A stretch of DNA of 64,000 bases from Nemopilema nomurai (Eukaryota > Cnidaria > Scyphozoa > Rhizostomeae > Rhizostomatidae), in contig ML133402.1 of NCBI GenBank assembly GCA_003864495.1, forward strand, positions 929,913 through 993,912, read 5' to 3'. The translations under genes and the position numbers were made by a program. Positions 1 to 12,292 of the stretch are shown piece after piece. Position 1 is the stretch's first letter; each line of letters begins with the position of its first letter. The notes under the pieces are model-generated. The model saw nothing but the letters and a program-made list of their open reading frames with translations, ran no database searches and was not told the origin of the DNA.

Positions 1-513
1 AAACTCCGCAAATTTCACGCAATGACTTTCTGCACAGTGTTAAGGAGTTGGACCCGACAAATTTATAAAACTTCTGCTTTTTATTGACCAAAACTTCGTT
101 CATTTTGTCTTTTGTCTGGCACTTTCTTGCTGTCTTAAGTTCTGACAAATCTTGCCTTTCTTGTGCCAAAGTTTCAAGTGAAAACGCTGCGCTCTGAATA
201 CTGTAGAACATACGCTATTGGAAAATTGTCGATTCTCAATGATTTTCAGAATATTTTGATAATATAAACATTATTTTGTACTTATGTACGCCTTACTCCT
301 ATTTGAATCCAGTCCGGTTTAGAACCCAACTACCCGGCGTTAACATTTCTCATCAGTATAAATCTCGTATAGAATCAGTCGCCTAGGAAACTATGCTATT
401 GCGGAAAAGGTTTTATCCGGACTGGAGACAGACAGCTATTAGGCTTAAGGGGATTTGACCAAATCACTTGTGTGCGTGTTGCATTCTACAGAATAGTTTC
501 TGCCCATTTTCAG

Positions 514-605
514 GTGTGGTTTCCTCAGTCGATCAGAAGAACTGGAAGCTGACTGTCTCTTTTCGAAGGTCATCGCTGCCAGATTACCTCAGTCACACGG
601 AGCTG
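514..605 (+). CDS. TTC14: TTC14 exon a: end of S1 domain
   Basis: Acceptor cag at 511-513, donor GTGAGA at 606. It starts with two bases of a split codon and ends on a codon boundary. It encodes VVSSVDQKNWKLTVSFRR and then SLPDYLSHTEL, the final S1 strands. Confidence 0.85.
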
Positions 606-3600
606 GTGAGATATTCTCGACTGTGGACATGGTTGCGGATCTGATGCTATTTTGAATAAGGATTTTCAATGGATAATGATTATACGTACTAATCGGGGAG
701 ATGTTCGAATGATTAGCTGACTAAATGCAAAAGTACAAAGCCACTTATTTAAATTTTTATTTAAATGACTTTTTGGACTTTTTAGGGGGCTGTAGAGTTC
801 TCAAGAAGTAACAAAATGTGAGTGAAGCATCAGTTTTTTACTTAAATATATATTTACTTATTGCCAGCCTATTCTATTGCCCTTCTTTTTCACTTCTTCC
901 TCCCCCTCCTATTTTTTACCTTTTTTCTCTTCTTACGCTGTTTATCTTGTCTTTTGTCTCATTTTTGTTTTTATCTTCTGTTTTGTCTTCATGCCATGAG
1001 GTCACCAATGATGATTTTTCCACAGTTTTTTTAATTTGCATTTTTCTTTCCCTCTATTTCCGAAATTCCTTAAAACTGCAAAAAAAAACTTTGGTCATTA
1101 ACTGTCGTACGCATACTCTGTGCGTTATGTTGCTTCTCTTTGAGAAGATTTTTGCTTTTCTTCGTCAAACAAATTGTTCAGATGTTTTCTCAAAGCTGCT
1201 ACGGCAATTAACCTGCTAATGAAAATGCCCACCTACCTCGTGTTTCCACCATCATCCATATTGGTTTGCACATTCTAGGCTACTCTGCATTGTATTATCA
1301 TTCCTTGTCAATATCCAAGTGCATGGGATACGTTGGCTCAAAAGAGTTGATTTTCCTGGAAATATTGCTCTTTACTAAACACGTTACAAGAACCCAGATT
1401 GTTTGACGTCCATAAGCTCACATTTTCGCTCCCCAACCCAACTACCTTGAGAAGTAGGCAATAGCCTGGGCTGCATAGAATGAAGCTTTCACTGCTGCTT
1501 TTAGGCCTGTTGATGATGCCGCCGATGCGTCCTACATAGAGCACTTGGTTTCCACGCCCTCTTTTGCGAATCCCGAGGCCACCAACAACCTTCTGCGTCA
1601 TCTCGGAATCGACACGAAGCAGCCTGCCACATTTTTAAAGAGTTTGTCGTAAGTATTATCAACCCGTGTAGAATATTGCTTCAAGGTGTACATACTTGCA
1701 AGCAGGAAGGGATTTCAGGGGGTGGAGGGGCTAAGCGATCCAGTTGTCCCCTCTTATCAGAGCCTTGACTTTAAGCAGACAATGTGGGGGACTTTGGTTT
1801 TGAAAAGATTACCAAGTAGATTCCGTCGAACAAAACTTGACAAACAAGAGCATATTTTTCTAGAGCATTTGGTTCCTTTTTTGTTTAATAATTCGCGAGC
1901 TTAGAAGGCAGCAGTAAAGTTATTGTTGACTATTCGGTACGCCACACAGAGAAAACCCGAAGGCTGAATCATTTCAAAGTTTTGCTTCAACTTTTAAGAA
2001 TAATTTTAAATCAATAGCAGTTTGATAGAATCCAGGTATAACGCTTCGTCGTTTGGTCGAAATGGGCGAAGTGACGCCTTGAAACAAAAGGAAATTTCAG
2101 TGATTGACTGGACACTTAGACAAAACTCTAGGTCGAGTAAAGCGTCATTGACTAAGTCAAGAAATGGATGCATGTCTGGTCCTTTTGTAAAATGACAGAA
2201 TATCTGGTCTGTTCTCCCGGCAACTGTCTCGTTGATTGTGGCTTTCAAATACCTATTAAGAATCAAGTTGAGAGTGGTTTGTAAATACACATTATGTAAA
2301 ACCTGTTTCTCGTGGTCCTGTGATTAACAAGGATAACAATTTGCTGGAATTGTAATCTTCATGTGAAGCTGTGAGCTTTCGCTAAGTACAAGAGAGGAAT
2401 TTTGAAGACCAAACAAATTTCTTAACGATGTTGCTTGGAATTCAATTATAGGTCGGTCTCGTCCACAACGTCTTTTATAATCTAAAACGGAAATTATGAC
2501 GTACATGTTCTAGTTTCGTTCGCATAATATCGAAATTAGGCGAAATGTTTTACATAGCTGCATCGGTAAGAAATTTAAATGAAAGGGAAATAGCTTTAGT
2601 AGTAGAAAATGGCGAACAACTTAGCATTTTGAGTCGCTTTGTGTCAAGAACACGACACACGAATACCGTTGTCATCAAGATTCGCTGCAACCAGTACTTT
2701 CACCAGAAGCAGCAGAAGAAATATTTTTATGAAAAAAACAAAGAAGCACTTTAGGAATAAATAATTTAGAATTAGACAGACGAGAGACAGTGCTTTGGTT
2801 TTTAGCACGTTTTTTGAAAAATAGATGAGCATTCCAAAGACCAAAATAAAATCTTTCTACAGACTTGGGTATTTTCTACTTTTTGAGATGCCTTTCATAT
2901 TGTGCCTGACCTCCCAAATTGATGACATTTTTGCTTTAGGTTTCTTTTGCTGATTATACTTTCGCCTTTTAGACATGCCGTTCCTATTGAAGAAACTGGC
3001 GAAAAGCTCAGGGAGCGGCAATCGACCCAATGGTCATTAGAAATGTGAGTGGGTCAACGTTGTTTTCATGAGAGAGTTTCATACTGAGCCACATTTTGAA
3101 ATGTTCTCTGTCTCGACAATGCGAAGAAGAAGACGGATAGGCCTCATATACGAAAAGTTTCCAATTAACAGAAGCTTCTTTTTGTATTTCTGAAGTGCCT
3201 TTTAAATGGTACTTGGATTTTCTTTTGATATCTACAGAGATATCTGATATGCGTTCAAGTTTTATCGTAAAATATTGAAACTTCATCTCTTCCCTTGTCT
3301 TCTCTATTACGATTAAAGCTTAAGAAGTGACGCTCTCCAACCTAGTTAACGTCCTTTCTTTACCTAGAATTCTTCCATTACCTAAGGCTCTTCTTTAGTC
3401 TAATGTTCTCCCTTGAGGCTCTTTCTTTACCTAAGTTTCTTCCCTGAAGTTTCTTTTATTGAATTCTGTGGCTTTGTTTTTTGAATGGGTGGATACTTTT
3501 TCTGCATTTTGAGAGCTTCTATTAATATTTTTCAAATAGCTACTATCTATGGAACAGATGAAATATTGTCTGAATAATGCCCTTTCTAGTTTAATAACTG

Positions 3601-6600
3601 GGTAACAATTAACTTTTCTCCAAATAGAGGGGAGATTTTCTGGAGTTTTCGAGTTTCTATAAAACTCCAGAATAAGATCCGTAAATACGCAAGGAACATA
3701 ACTTGATAGAATGCATCATGCCCCGGGAATAACAGTATCTTTGATCTGTTCCAGGGTTGCCAATGGTGTGAAGCTCTTTAAGGAAGGCAAACACAATGAG
3801 GCGCTAAAATGCTTCGATCAAGCCCTCCAAATGCACACCACTAACGTTGAGGCTCTGGTTGCAAGGGGAGCTTTGTATGTTATTTTGCTTCTATTTCATA
3901 ATCACAACGTGCTACCGTAGACGCTCTTCAATCCAACATTCTGTATCGTAGTATATGGGGAAGAATTATCTTTTATTAGGTTGGCAGGCTCCGGAAGCCC
4001 CCCTTCCCCCTCCGGGCATGACATTTAGCCATGATTGCTCGAATATTGATGAATTTTCCAGTAACTGTTGTTTGACCGTCATTAGCTAACACTTTTTAAC
4101 CTGAGTGGGTGAGTTTTACGTTCGAAATATCACTTCCCACCTCCTTCGATGCGGCCCTGCATCTCCAATGAATTGAGAGTGTCGTGAAAGAAAGTTCGTA
4201 GGTCCTACCCAATCAGTTCCATTCGTGCGTTTTAAGACGTCCACACTAGTTAGTCGCTGTACTGGACATGATTTCGTTCAACGCTTGCCCTCCAATCAGA
4301 CTGTACGTGTCATGATTCCATTTACCATTGCCTTCTCCTCGAGTTCTTTACTGCAGGGGGAGTCCTAATTTTATAGGGGCTACATTTAGGATTAGGCTGG
4401 CATTCGGAATCTTAGGGCAGAGTTTAAAAAGGACTGCAAAAAGTTTTGTAAATGTTTAAAGTTACGATTTTGTTTAAATTATAAAGTTTTGCTTTTCAAT
4501 ATAACAAATTGACCAGTCTGACGTAACTCTACAAAGTTTAATTAGAGGGACGACTTTGTGAGAAATTTTGGAAAGATACTGTAGTGCAATATCTGGGAAA
4601 TAAAAGCAGTTCAAAGGCATAATAGAATTTTATTTGAAGCTTTTGCTTTCTTAATTTCTTCATAACTAGAAAAATGTATTTGGAAGGAGGCTTTCTTGGA
4701 ATGAAAACTAAGCAAAAGTGATTTTTCTCTATAATGTGAACGGTGTAATATGTTGTGTTGGCTGTTATGGTTTTCTAACGTAGATGTGCGGCTAGTTAAG
4801 GGTCGTAGGCGTTCAACCAGTTAGCCAAGAGTTGTAGTGACCCTTCTTGTGGTTTTCCCATTATTCTCACTTTGAGGTTTTCAGCTGATACTGTCAAGTT
4901 TCCTATTGCCCTTCAATTTTAAATCCCTTGATTTTATATACGTAGCCTACTAAAGAATGCGAGAACTAGACGTGCAACTCAAATGCTGAATTTTATAAGG
5001 ATTTTTAACTGAAGGCAAAAGAGCAACTTGCTTTTCAAATACGACAGTGCATTCGTTAGGCAGCAAGCTGTTATGATGCGAAAATTGCCTAATTTGATGT
5101 CGTTTGTTTTGCACCAATACGCTCACCTCACCCAACAGTTCGTATCAATAGACCATGAGAGCATTCGCATGATCCTTGCTTTCTTGTGTTTTGGAGGGAT
5201 TTAATTTCCTGTTTATAGTGGCCTCTGTATGGGGATATCCGTGATTTCAATTTAAGCTGTCGTTCTCGCATTGAAGTAGACTGTAACCGGAGACAGTTGG
5301 AAGGAAGGGCGAAGGCTTCGAGTTCGTCCTGACGTTCTCGAGTTAGGCCGGATGTGCAGTTGACTTTCTCGTGGTTTTATGGCAGAGACGCAGAACCACG
5401 TCTAGTTTCCGCTTTTTTGGACTAATCATGATTCTTGCAGTTTAGAACACGTTCGGGGTCGTCCATTAGTTTTGATGCTTCTTTCTCTCCCTGTTCTTGC
5501 ACTTCTTTATTTTTTCTTAATTCAGGTATTATTTTTAATTTAATACTTTTTTATTTCATCAGACATTTTAGTATTTTCTGATAATATAAGGCTTGAAATA
5601 ACTTTTTAGAAATGGTTATGGTAAAACATTAATAAAAAATGCCAGACTTTGTTCAATTTATCCCTCACTTCAAAGCTAGCAGCTGGTTTGTCCGAGCTAA
5701 TGAGTATTCATGGAACTTCGAATTAGATGCTGAGAGACCCACTTTGTCTTGATGAGAAAAAAACAACATTTCTAAAGTTCTCCCTCCTTTTTATGTAAGA
5801 GATAAGATCAGATAAGAAACGTCAAACGAAGAAAAGGCTTTTGATGTTCCTTGGTATTGAGCTCCAACAAGTAACTTTACCTTTTCCGGTTGCGTCAAGA
5901 CCTGTGCAGCACAGCAAAAATCCCTTCTTTACACATCTATATACCTTAGCAGTTAAAAGCATTTTGCTCTTGATTTTGACATATCAACAAGTTGTTTAAG
6001 AGTAAATAGGAAAGTGGTAGCGATTGACCAAAATTTAAATATTCTTTATTTCTTAGGAGAGCGAATCAAGGGATGCTAAAGTCTGCAATAGTCGACTTCC
6101 GCAAAGCGCTTGAAATCCACCCTTCCCATCGTAATGGCTTGAAGTACCTTTGTGAAACGCTGCTCTCATTGGCGAAACAGTAAGTGAAGTTGGCAAAGCT
6201 TTCGGTTGTTAGAAGGTCTCAGTAAAACCTACTGTTTTGCTGCTGTTTAAGGGCTTCCCGTGTTCATGATAGGATTTTGTTTTTGGGATTTTGTTATTGT
6301 ACGAAAACAAATTAAATCGAAAAGGACAATTTTCATCTATACTTACGTCTTCGTCATTCTGCTGCTCAAAATTGTTTCTACTTGTCCATTTATTTTTGTC
6401 ACGGGCGCTGTTGCAATTATGAGGAGAATTTTCAGATAATAAAGATCAATTCATTGTAAAATGAGCAATTTGGGAAAACAATTACCTAGAGTTTATATAT
6501 TCATTTTTATTGATCAGTGGTTTGTTTCTCGCGCGTTAGTTAATTGCAGTAAAGATATGTTAGAGAGTTAATAGTGCATTTTGTGCGAATGAGGTGGTTA

Positions 6601-9600
6601 TTTTGGGAGCTGATCTTTGCGAGAGAGGATAGAAGACTTTGCCCCTGGTAGCGTTCAGTTGTGGAATTTTGAAGCAGAGATAAAACACGATTAAAAGAAT
6701 CCAAAACGCTAGATGGTTAGGAAGATTTCCATAAGAAATTATAATCGCTTCGTTTGATTTAATCCCTCAAAGGCGATTTTAAGCTTTGGTTGGAAGTGCT
6801 CATCGTCTGTTGTTACCATCTATACCAGGTGTCTCTAATGAGAGCCCAAATTTTGGTCTAAGCTAGGCCCTTAAAGATTTTTGGACGTTTCAACAAATTC
6901 TTGCTCTTTTGATGTTGTTTAAATGGTTCTTCCCTCAGTTTCTTATTATTTTATTATACATAGTCATTTCAAAAATTTTATGAATTTATGCGAAACGTTT
7001 GACTTGTCATTCCCACTGAACTTATGCATGCTTCTAGTTCACTTTTTTGGCACAGTCGATGCTTAGATTTCGTGTATAGTTCTCTCTTAATTTTATCACA
7101 CTGTAAGGGCGTAGCCTCCTTAATTTCCCTGGCGGCATCGCTAACTAAACAGTAATTATTCTAGCTTTAGTGGGTGTAAAGTATCTCTAAAGACCATTGT
7201 TTGCAGAACCACTTTAAAAGTGCCTAGGAATGTAGAAGGATTAATCCACACACTGAGTAAATCTTAAGGTATTTATCTGGTAATTTGATAACAGGCGAAC
7301 AAGTAGGCGCATTCTAACGATAAGCTGGTTAAGGCTGAAACACTTTATAGTCAGAACTAGAATCGACTAGGGTAACTTGATGTTTTGTGCGAAAAATCTT
7401 TCTCAACTTACTCCTTGAATTTTATTTGTGTATCCTTATTGTATGTCTCCTTTCGAAGCATGAATTATTTTGTTGTTTTCAGAGTGTTTACAACCAAAAG
7501 TAACATCCACTAAGCTGTTCGTGCACAAAATCTTTATGACAGCCAAAAAAAAAAAGCCGAACCAGTTTTTGCATACCTGAAATATTTTTTGTCTGAAACT
7601 TCTCAGAGTATGCAAACTTCTAATATATAGCCAGTTGCGGATAGAAAAAACTTTAGGATGCCATGAGCTGTAAATGACATTTCTATGAAAAATCCCAGTC
7701 TTCGTAGACAGAAAAAGTTCGCCTTTTCCCTTGGACTTGTGTGAACACTGTGTGAAGTGTCGGTGATTGATCACACAAAGCCATTTGTACCAGTTTTGTA
7801 CGAAACATTCGTTAAATTTTTTTATTAACTAACCATAAAAAGCTTCCCAAAAAACTCTATCCCAACCTGCATTTCATGCGAAGGATCCAATCGCTCACAT
7901 TTTATACAGCAAGCCTCGCTGCAATGACACTTAGTCTGATCCAATTGTTTATCTCCTTAGATACGAAAAAGACCGGGACTGGAAAGAGGCTACGGGGCGC
8001 TACAAAGAGGTTCTCGAGCTCGATGCTGAACACCAAGAAGCCCGCGAAAGAATCCACCAGATTCGGTTGTTAGTAACTCAACAGGTTAGTACGCTATCCT
8101 TTTTTGCACTGGAATCGAGACTTTGAATTTGCACAGGGCTTCAAAAGAGCGCACGGCCTTCGTCAAAATCAAAAATCTGAAAGATACCGATGATAAATTA
8201 GATGGAAGAAAATCCCCAATAAGGATCTCTTGTACCAATTTTTTCGCATGAAGATATGGGTACTGCCTAAATCTCGCCTATCTTCGCCTCTCTTTTTGTT
8301 TACTTTCATTACTTCTTTGTTATGGTCGCCAATTAATAATAATTTGTTATACAAGATTCAGATGACTTGACAATGCTCTCGTTTGACGTTAATTAATATT
8401 TAGAGTACTGGTGGATATAGATGGGCAACTAGGCTCCCCCCATGAAACTGTCAAGTCAACTGTCTGTTAGAAGCAATAAAATCTGTGTCTTCATGGACTT
8501 AAATGGCAATGGGCTGGTCTTGCCCACAATTACTTGGTCAATTACTTGGTCAATTCGACTGTAAAAAGCTGCTGTCGTTGCCAAGAAAGGCCAATCGCAT
8601 GTTTGCCTCGGTTTGGTTTGTCGATCATCGCAGCTCACCTGCAGTAGCACTTTATCTATGCCTTTCTCCTAATTTTATCAATGCATTTGATCTCCATCCC
8701 ATACTTTGGGTTGGTACACAGTTTTTTAAGGCACTTGGCCATAGGGGACCGTGCATGTAGATGAACCAGTGCAACGACGGATGACCCCCTGACCCAGATT
8801 CCTAAATATCTATAGGCAGGGGAATGCTTGGATCATGTGATATTCTCTTCAAGATATCTATAATGCATCATATTTTAGGCCCTTCGTTTCCATACTTTTG
8901 TCCCCTTAGTGTATGTCTATTTTATTTTGCGGGCCTTGTTAGAAAACACGAACGAAGAGTGCCCGCTGTCCTTACTTGGTTTGGTCCCAACATTCATTTT
9001 TATCGTTATCAAAGAGCAAGTGCCTTTTTCGAAAATGATTTATTTTCAGTGACTTAAGTTTGCCTTACTGTTCGTTAATCTGATCTCAAATCTGAACAAA
9101 TCTCGTTTCTCTTTTATACTACTTTGCTGCTCCTCAACTGACCTGGTGAAAATCTACTCATTCAACAACCTTACTGATATCATCCCAATGATGACGCTGT
9201 TGGTTGGCCACGGTAACACTACGCGCCCATATTACACTCGGGTGCAAATCTTTCTTATTACATGTCATTATTCTTTAAATATCAACCAATCTTCTTTCGA
9301 CGATATCCCCCACCTGACTTCAATGTCGGTGCCAAATTGCACTCTGTGGTAAAAATCGATACTTTGATGTCTTTGATTGACTTTATCCTGTCAATGCCCG
9401 CCTGATGTTACAACCGCTTTGATTTTAAACCCCTCCACACTGATTTTTGTTAAATTTCTGCATAAAACGCTTGTATGAAACTCAACTTTACTTCAACCGA
9501 ACCTCAAAACTATCGGCAATGTAAATTATAAATTATAAATTAACTGACTCTGTGCTATGCCCTTATGTGCTTCTGTACTTATATTAACCTACCCACCTTT

Positions 9601-11088
9601 GTCGTTTGTTTTGAATGTTTTGCCCGCGGGACCTCTGCGTGTGTTTTGACTGCGCAATCTTTAAATCTGGAGGTGTTAGCTGGGAAACGTCACGCCCCAT
9701 TTGAAGCAACTTCCAAATCAAAGGATGCCACTGGGAGCTCCAAATTAGAAGGTCGGCCAGAGTCTCTCATTAGCCTCCTAAGAAAGAAAGTCCCAAAGAA
9801 ACATAAAAAGCTCAAGTAAGTGACATTCCTCAATTTGGTTCACCCTGTATAACTGTGGCTACAGGTCTGACCTTTATAACGTAATTTTTACACAAATCAT
9901 TTTTTAAATAGTAGCTAAGCCTAGTTTTGGACGGGAACGTGCCACTTTGGTTAAAAGTTTAGGCCCATAATTCCGCACATGTCTGGAAAAATGTGATCCA
10001 TAATTCCGCAAACATGAGTAAAAGTCTACCCATAATTCTGCAAGACACAGAACATTCTTCAAGACACAACAAACACTTCAAACAACTTTTGTATGTCCCT
10101 AGTTATAAAATCTTAACATTACACATCAATCACTCAATTCCAAGAGCATTTAGGGAACCCATTGGTGGTCAGGTGGCTAACTGGACATTCATTTTATTAC
10201 TTCTTAATGTCCCTCTTGATGATTTTGCAATAATTTCCCAAAATTTTACCCATAACTCTACATATTCCTTCAATTGGTACTCATAATTTCGCACATAATT
10301 TGAAAACTGATACCCATAATTTCGCATTTTTGGAAAAAAAGGTACCCCTAAATAATGGCACGTTTCCCCCCCCCCCCCCCCCCGAGGTTCGGTTTTTATG
10401 CATCGTCTGCTCTCCAAAACAAACATTAAACATTGTATCTGGAAATCTTCAACATTAAAAATGCCAGGGCATCCTTTTTCTGATTTTGCAAATTCTATAC
10501 CGTTCGATGTTATTTTGCAGAAAAGCGAAAAAGTTGAAGTCGAGAAAAAGAGGGAAGAAGAAGGCAAGGCGAGAACGGAGCAGCACCGATTCATCTGACT
10601 CGGAGAGTGACGATTCCGAAGTGACGGCATCTGCCTCTGAGAAGCCGAGTAGTGACAGCGATAGTGAGTGGGTGGAGAGGGATCTGGACACGAGTACAAG
10701 CAGCCTGGGCAGCGCGTCCCTGAAGGCCCCAACGGGTGAGCAGCGACAGGCCAGAGACATCAAAAGTAAACACGAAGAAAGCATATCTAAGGGAACAAGA
10801 CACAATAGAAGAAAGAGCCACGATGACCAGCGAAGATTGAGTAGCGAGGGACACAGCTATGGCGCACTCAATTCTTCGGGCGCTTTGAGGCGGCACAGCG
10901 AGGAGCCTGTATCGAGCAAGACGGCATCGAAGCAGCCTGTATCGAGCAAGACGGCATCGAAACAGCAACGCGAGCAAACGAGCAGCAGACATGGCTGCAC
11001 TGCCACGGCAACGCAGGACCGTGACTTTTCAGCGGATGAAAGGAACTTCATCAGCTCCATCCTTTCGAAAAAACCTAACAAATTATGA
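514..11088 (+). CDS. TTC14: Tetratricopeptide repeat protein 14 (TTC14), 5'-partial, 9 exons in window
   Basis: TTC14 family proteins are predicted nuclear RNA-binding proteins with an S1 domain, TPRs and a charged C-terminal tail; their exact role is poorly known. Exons I placed by splice sites and phase: 514-605, 788-819, 1505-1648, 2973-3044, 3755-3874, 6057-6179, 7961-8084, 9673-9815, 10521-11088. All phases join without a stop. The first exon holds the last strands of the S1 domain (KLTVSFRRSSLP, compare KLAVSLYSSSLP in human). Exons 5 to 7 encode about three TPRs (VANGVKLFKEGKHNEALKCF, VEALVARGAL, NGLKYLCETL). The last two exons encode a Lys/Arg/Ser-rich tail. Upstream exons (N-terminus, start of S1) are outside the window. 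The 9673 acceptor has a weak pyrimidine tract and is the least sure boundary. Tail-to-tail with the TIMP-like gene. Confidence 0.92.
788..819 (+). CDS. TTC14: TTC14 exon b: 32-nt micro-exon
   Basis: Acceptor TTTTTAG at 781-787, donor GTGAGT at 820. It encodes GAVEFSRSNK plus two bases that complete Met with the next exon. It aligns with the RRSVELNSNS segment of human TTC14. Phases fit both neighbours exactly, which is the main support for so short an exon. Confidence 0.7.
1505..1648 (+). CDS. TTC14: TTC14 exon c: S1-TPR linker
   Basis: Acceptor CTTTTAG ending at 1504, donor GTAAGT at 1649. It encodes PVDDAADASYIEHL through NLLRHLGIDTKQP and TFLKSL, matching the family segment with the LGID motif. 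Confidence 0.9.
2973..3044 (+). CDS. TTC14: TTC14 exon d
   Basis: Acceptor CTTTTAG ending at 2972, donor GTGAGT at 3045. It encodes HAVPIEETGEKLRERQ and STQWSLEM. It corresponds to the LRKKQSASWALK segment of human TTC14 just before the TPRs. Confidence 0.88.
3755..3874 (+). CDS. TTC14: TTC14 exon e: TPR 1 and start of TPR 2
   Basis: Acceptor TTCCAG ending at 3754, donor GTATGT at 3875. It encodes VANGVKLFKEGKHNEALKCF and NVEALVARGA, the strongly conserved TPR of this family. Confidence 0.93.
6057..6179 (+). CDS. TTC14: TTC14 exon f: TPR 2
   Basis: Acceptor TCTTAG ending at 6056, donor GTAAGT at 6180. It encodes RANQGMLKSAIVDFRKALEI then NGLKYLCETLLSLAK. Choosing this AG restores the length of the GALYATKG loop of the human protein. 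Confidence 0.92.
7961..8084 (+). CDS. TTC14: TTC14 exon g: TPR 3
   Basis: Acceptor CTCCTTAG ending at 7960, donor GTTAGT at 8085. It encodes YEKDRDWKEATGRYKEVLEL and EARERIHQIRLLVTQQ, the last TPR. It ends on a codon boundary. Confidence 0.92.
9673..9815 (+). CDS. TTC14: TTC14 exon h: start of basic tail
   Basis: It encodes VLAGKRHAPFEATSKSKDAT through LRKKVPKKHKKLK; donor GTAAGT at 9816. The acceptor (ctggag ending 9672) was chosen because it alone keeps the phase; its pyrimidine tract is poor, so the 5' edge may be wrong. Confidence 0.72.
9934..10378. mobile_element. MITE-like insertion in TTC14 intron
   Basis: The ends are inverted copies: GGGAACGTGCCA at 9934-9945 and TGGCACGTTTCCC at about 10356-10368, the right one running into an 18-base C tract. 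Inside are six degenerate direct copies of CCCATAATTCCGCA (near 9963, 10000, 10028, 10248, 10280, 10310). No transposase is encoded. I found no convincing target duplication, so the superfamily is unknown. Confidence 0.5.
10521..11088 (+). CDS. TTC14: TTC14 terminal exon: Ser/Lys/Arg-rich tail
   Basis: Acceptor ATTTTGCAG ending at 10520; stop codon at 11086-11088. It encodes a basic stretch (KKLKSRKRGKKKARRERSS), an acidic Ser/Asp stretch and an in-frame duplication of PVSSKTASKQ (about 10910-10970). Such low-complexity tails are typical of TTC14 and RS-like nuclear proteins. Confidence 0.9.
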
Positions 11089-11307
11089 CAGCGTTTTGCC
11101 GTCTCCACCTGGAACAAAGTGCTGGGTTAGAGTGCCGACTGGAAAATTTGAATCAACAAACATTTCTAATGGCTTGGATATAAACAAAGGAAAATCAGCG
11201 CCGCGTTGTTAGTAATAGGCAACTGCCAGGTAACGACGAGCAGCCTGGAACTTTAGTCAGCCTCTTTTCCAAGTGGCCTCTTTTTCAAAAACACGAGCGT
11301 AATCTAA

Positions 11308-11313
11308 ATTAAA
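11308..11313 (+). terminator. Possible poly(A) signal of TTC14 (ATTAAA)
   Basis: ATTAAA lies about 220 nt after the TTC14 stop codon, between the two convergent genes. It is a common variant of the cleavage signal, but the hexamer is frequent by chance in AT-rich DNA. Confidence 0.25.
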
Positions 11314-11481
11314 TGAGAACTTCTATTCATAAATTGAGATGAGAACGTGTGATTTATAAAGAGTTTGTCTTGATATGATATTCGATTATTTAAACTTGTA
11401 TAATATTTGAATTACATGGTAATCGGAGGCGTTTCAGTTCATTTGTTAGTCTGTTGATAAAATTTTTGACGTTCGAGTGGT

Positions 11482-11526
11482 TCTCCTTGGTTCTGCTCTC
11501 CTTGGTTCCGCTCTCCTTGGTTCCGC
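11482..11526. repeat. 15-bp tandem repeat, about 3 copies
   Basis: CTCTCCTTGGTTCCG repeats about three times in the 510-bp gap between the TTC14 and TIMP-like stop codons. No other signal is seen in that gap apart from the possible poly(A) hexamer. Confidence 0.75.
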
Positions 11527-11600
11527 ATATTTACAGCTATCTGTCTCTATTTAAACCTCTCGCTACTTGGCATTGTCTTTCGCGGTCATCGGGGTACACA

Positions 11601-12292
11601 TTACCGCCCGTAATTGCATGAGGGCCTTTCGCCCGGATTGAACCATTCGCATTTTTGGCAGGTTACCATGCACACCTTTTCCTTCGAGAGGAAGTCCGTC
11701 TTTTCCATTCCAATTTCATCGAATGACGGGTTCCAATCACATGTCCGCCGGCTCTTCTTACACCGCGGGCAAAAACGTACTTCGCACCTGCAGTAGAGCC
11801 AGTAGAAGCGCTTCAATCCCATCCGCTGGACCTCGGACAAATTTTCCCACTTTGAGATCCAGCCACAGTCGTTCGCGTAGAGCCGTTTGCCAATTGCAAA
11901 GCCAGTCCAAATATAGACCTCTCCAACGGCGACGGGGGCCGGCTTTCTCCCTGTGAATGTCACGCTAAAGTGATGTCCCTTTAGATTAGGCAACTTCTTT
12001 GCGCCCTTGTACAACTTCTCTAGCTCCAAACGTATGACCTTCGGTCTGGACCAAGGCAAATACCCGGGCTCTAGGAGAGTGTCTTCTTCTTTCACGATTA
12101 CTCCTCCTTTCCTGAACACTTCCAGTAATTTCTCGTCAGGCTTTTTCCCCAAAACAAAGTCCGTCTCCCCCTGTTCGGGCCTGGGCAGCGTGAGCGGCGG
12201 GCGGCGTGTCGTCTTCGCGGCGGTTGTCGTTGGTGCTCGGGTCGTCCTCGAATCTCGCTCCCAATCCGTGCTTATCACTTTTACTCTGACAA
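11601..12292 (-). CDS. TIMP-like exon 2: NTR remainder and C-terminal domain
   Basis: Acceptor CATTTTTAG precedes 12292. The exon finishes the split Val codon and continues VRVKVISTDWERDSR, then the Thr/Pro-rich loop, the netrin-like core and the Cys-rich C-terminal domain, ending CNYGR and a stop at 11601-11603. A longer open frame exists upstream only if the acceptor is ignored. Confidence 0.9.

Noticed and set aside
818..1219. 133-codon hydrophobic plus-strand ORF
   Set aside because: T-rich intron DNA of TTC14 yields Phe/Leu/Ser-rich frames by chance; it overlaps a placed splice donor.
10169..10732. 187-codon minus-strand ORF
   Set aside because: It is antisense to the last TTC14 exon and a MITE; the plus-strand reading is a recognised protein tail.
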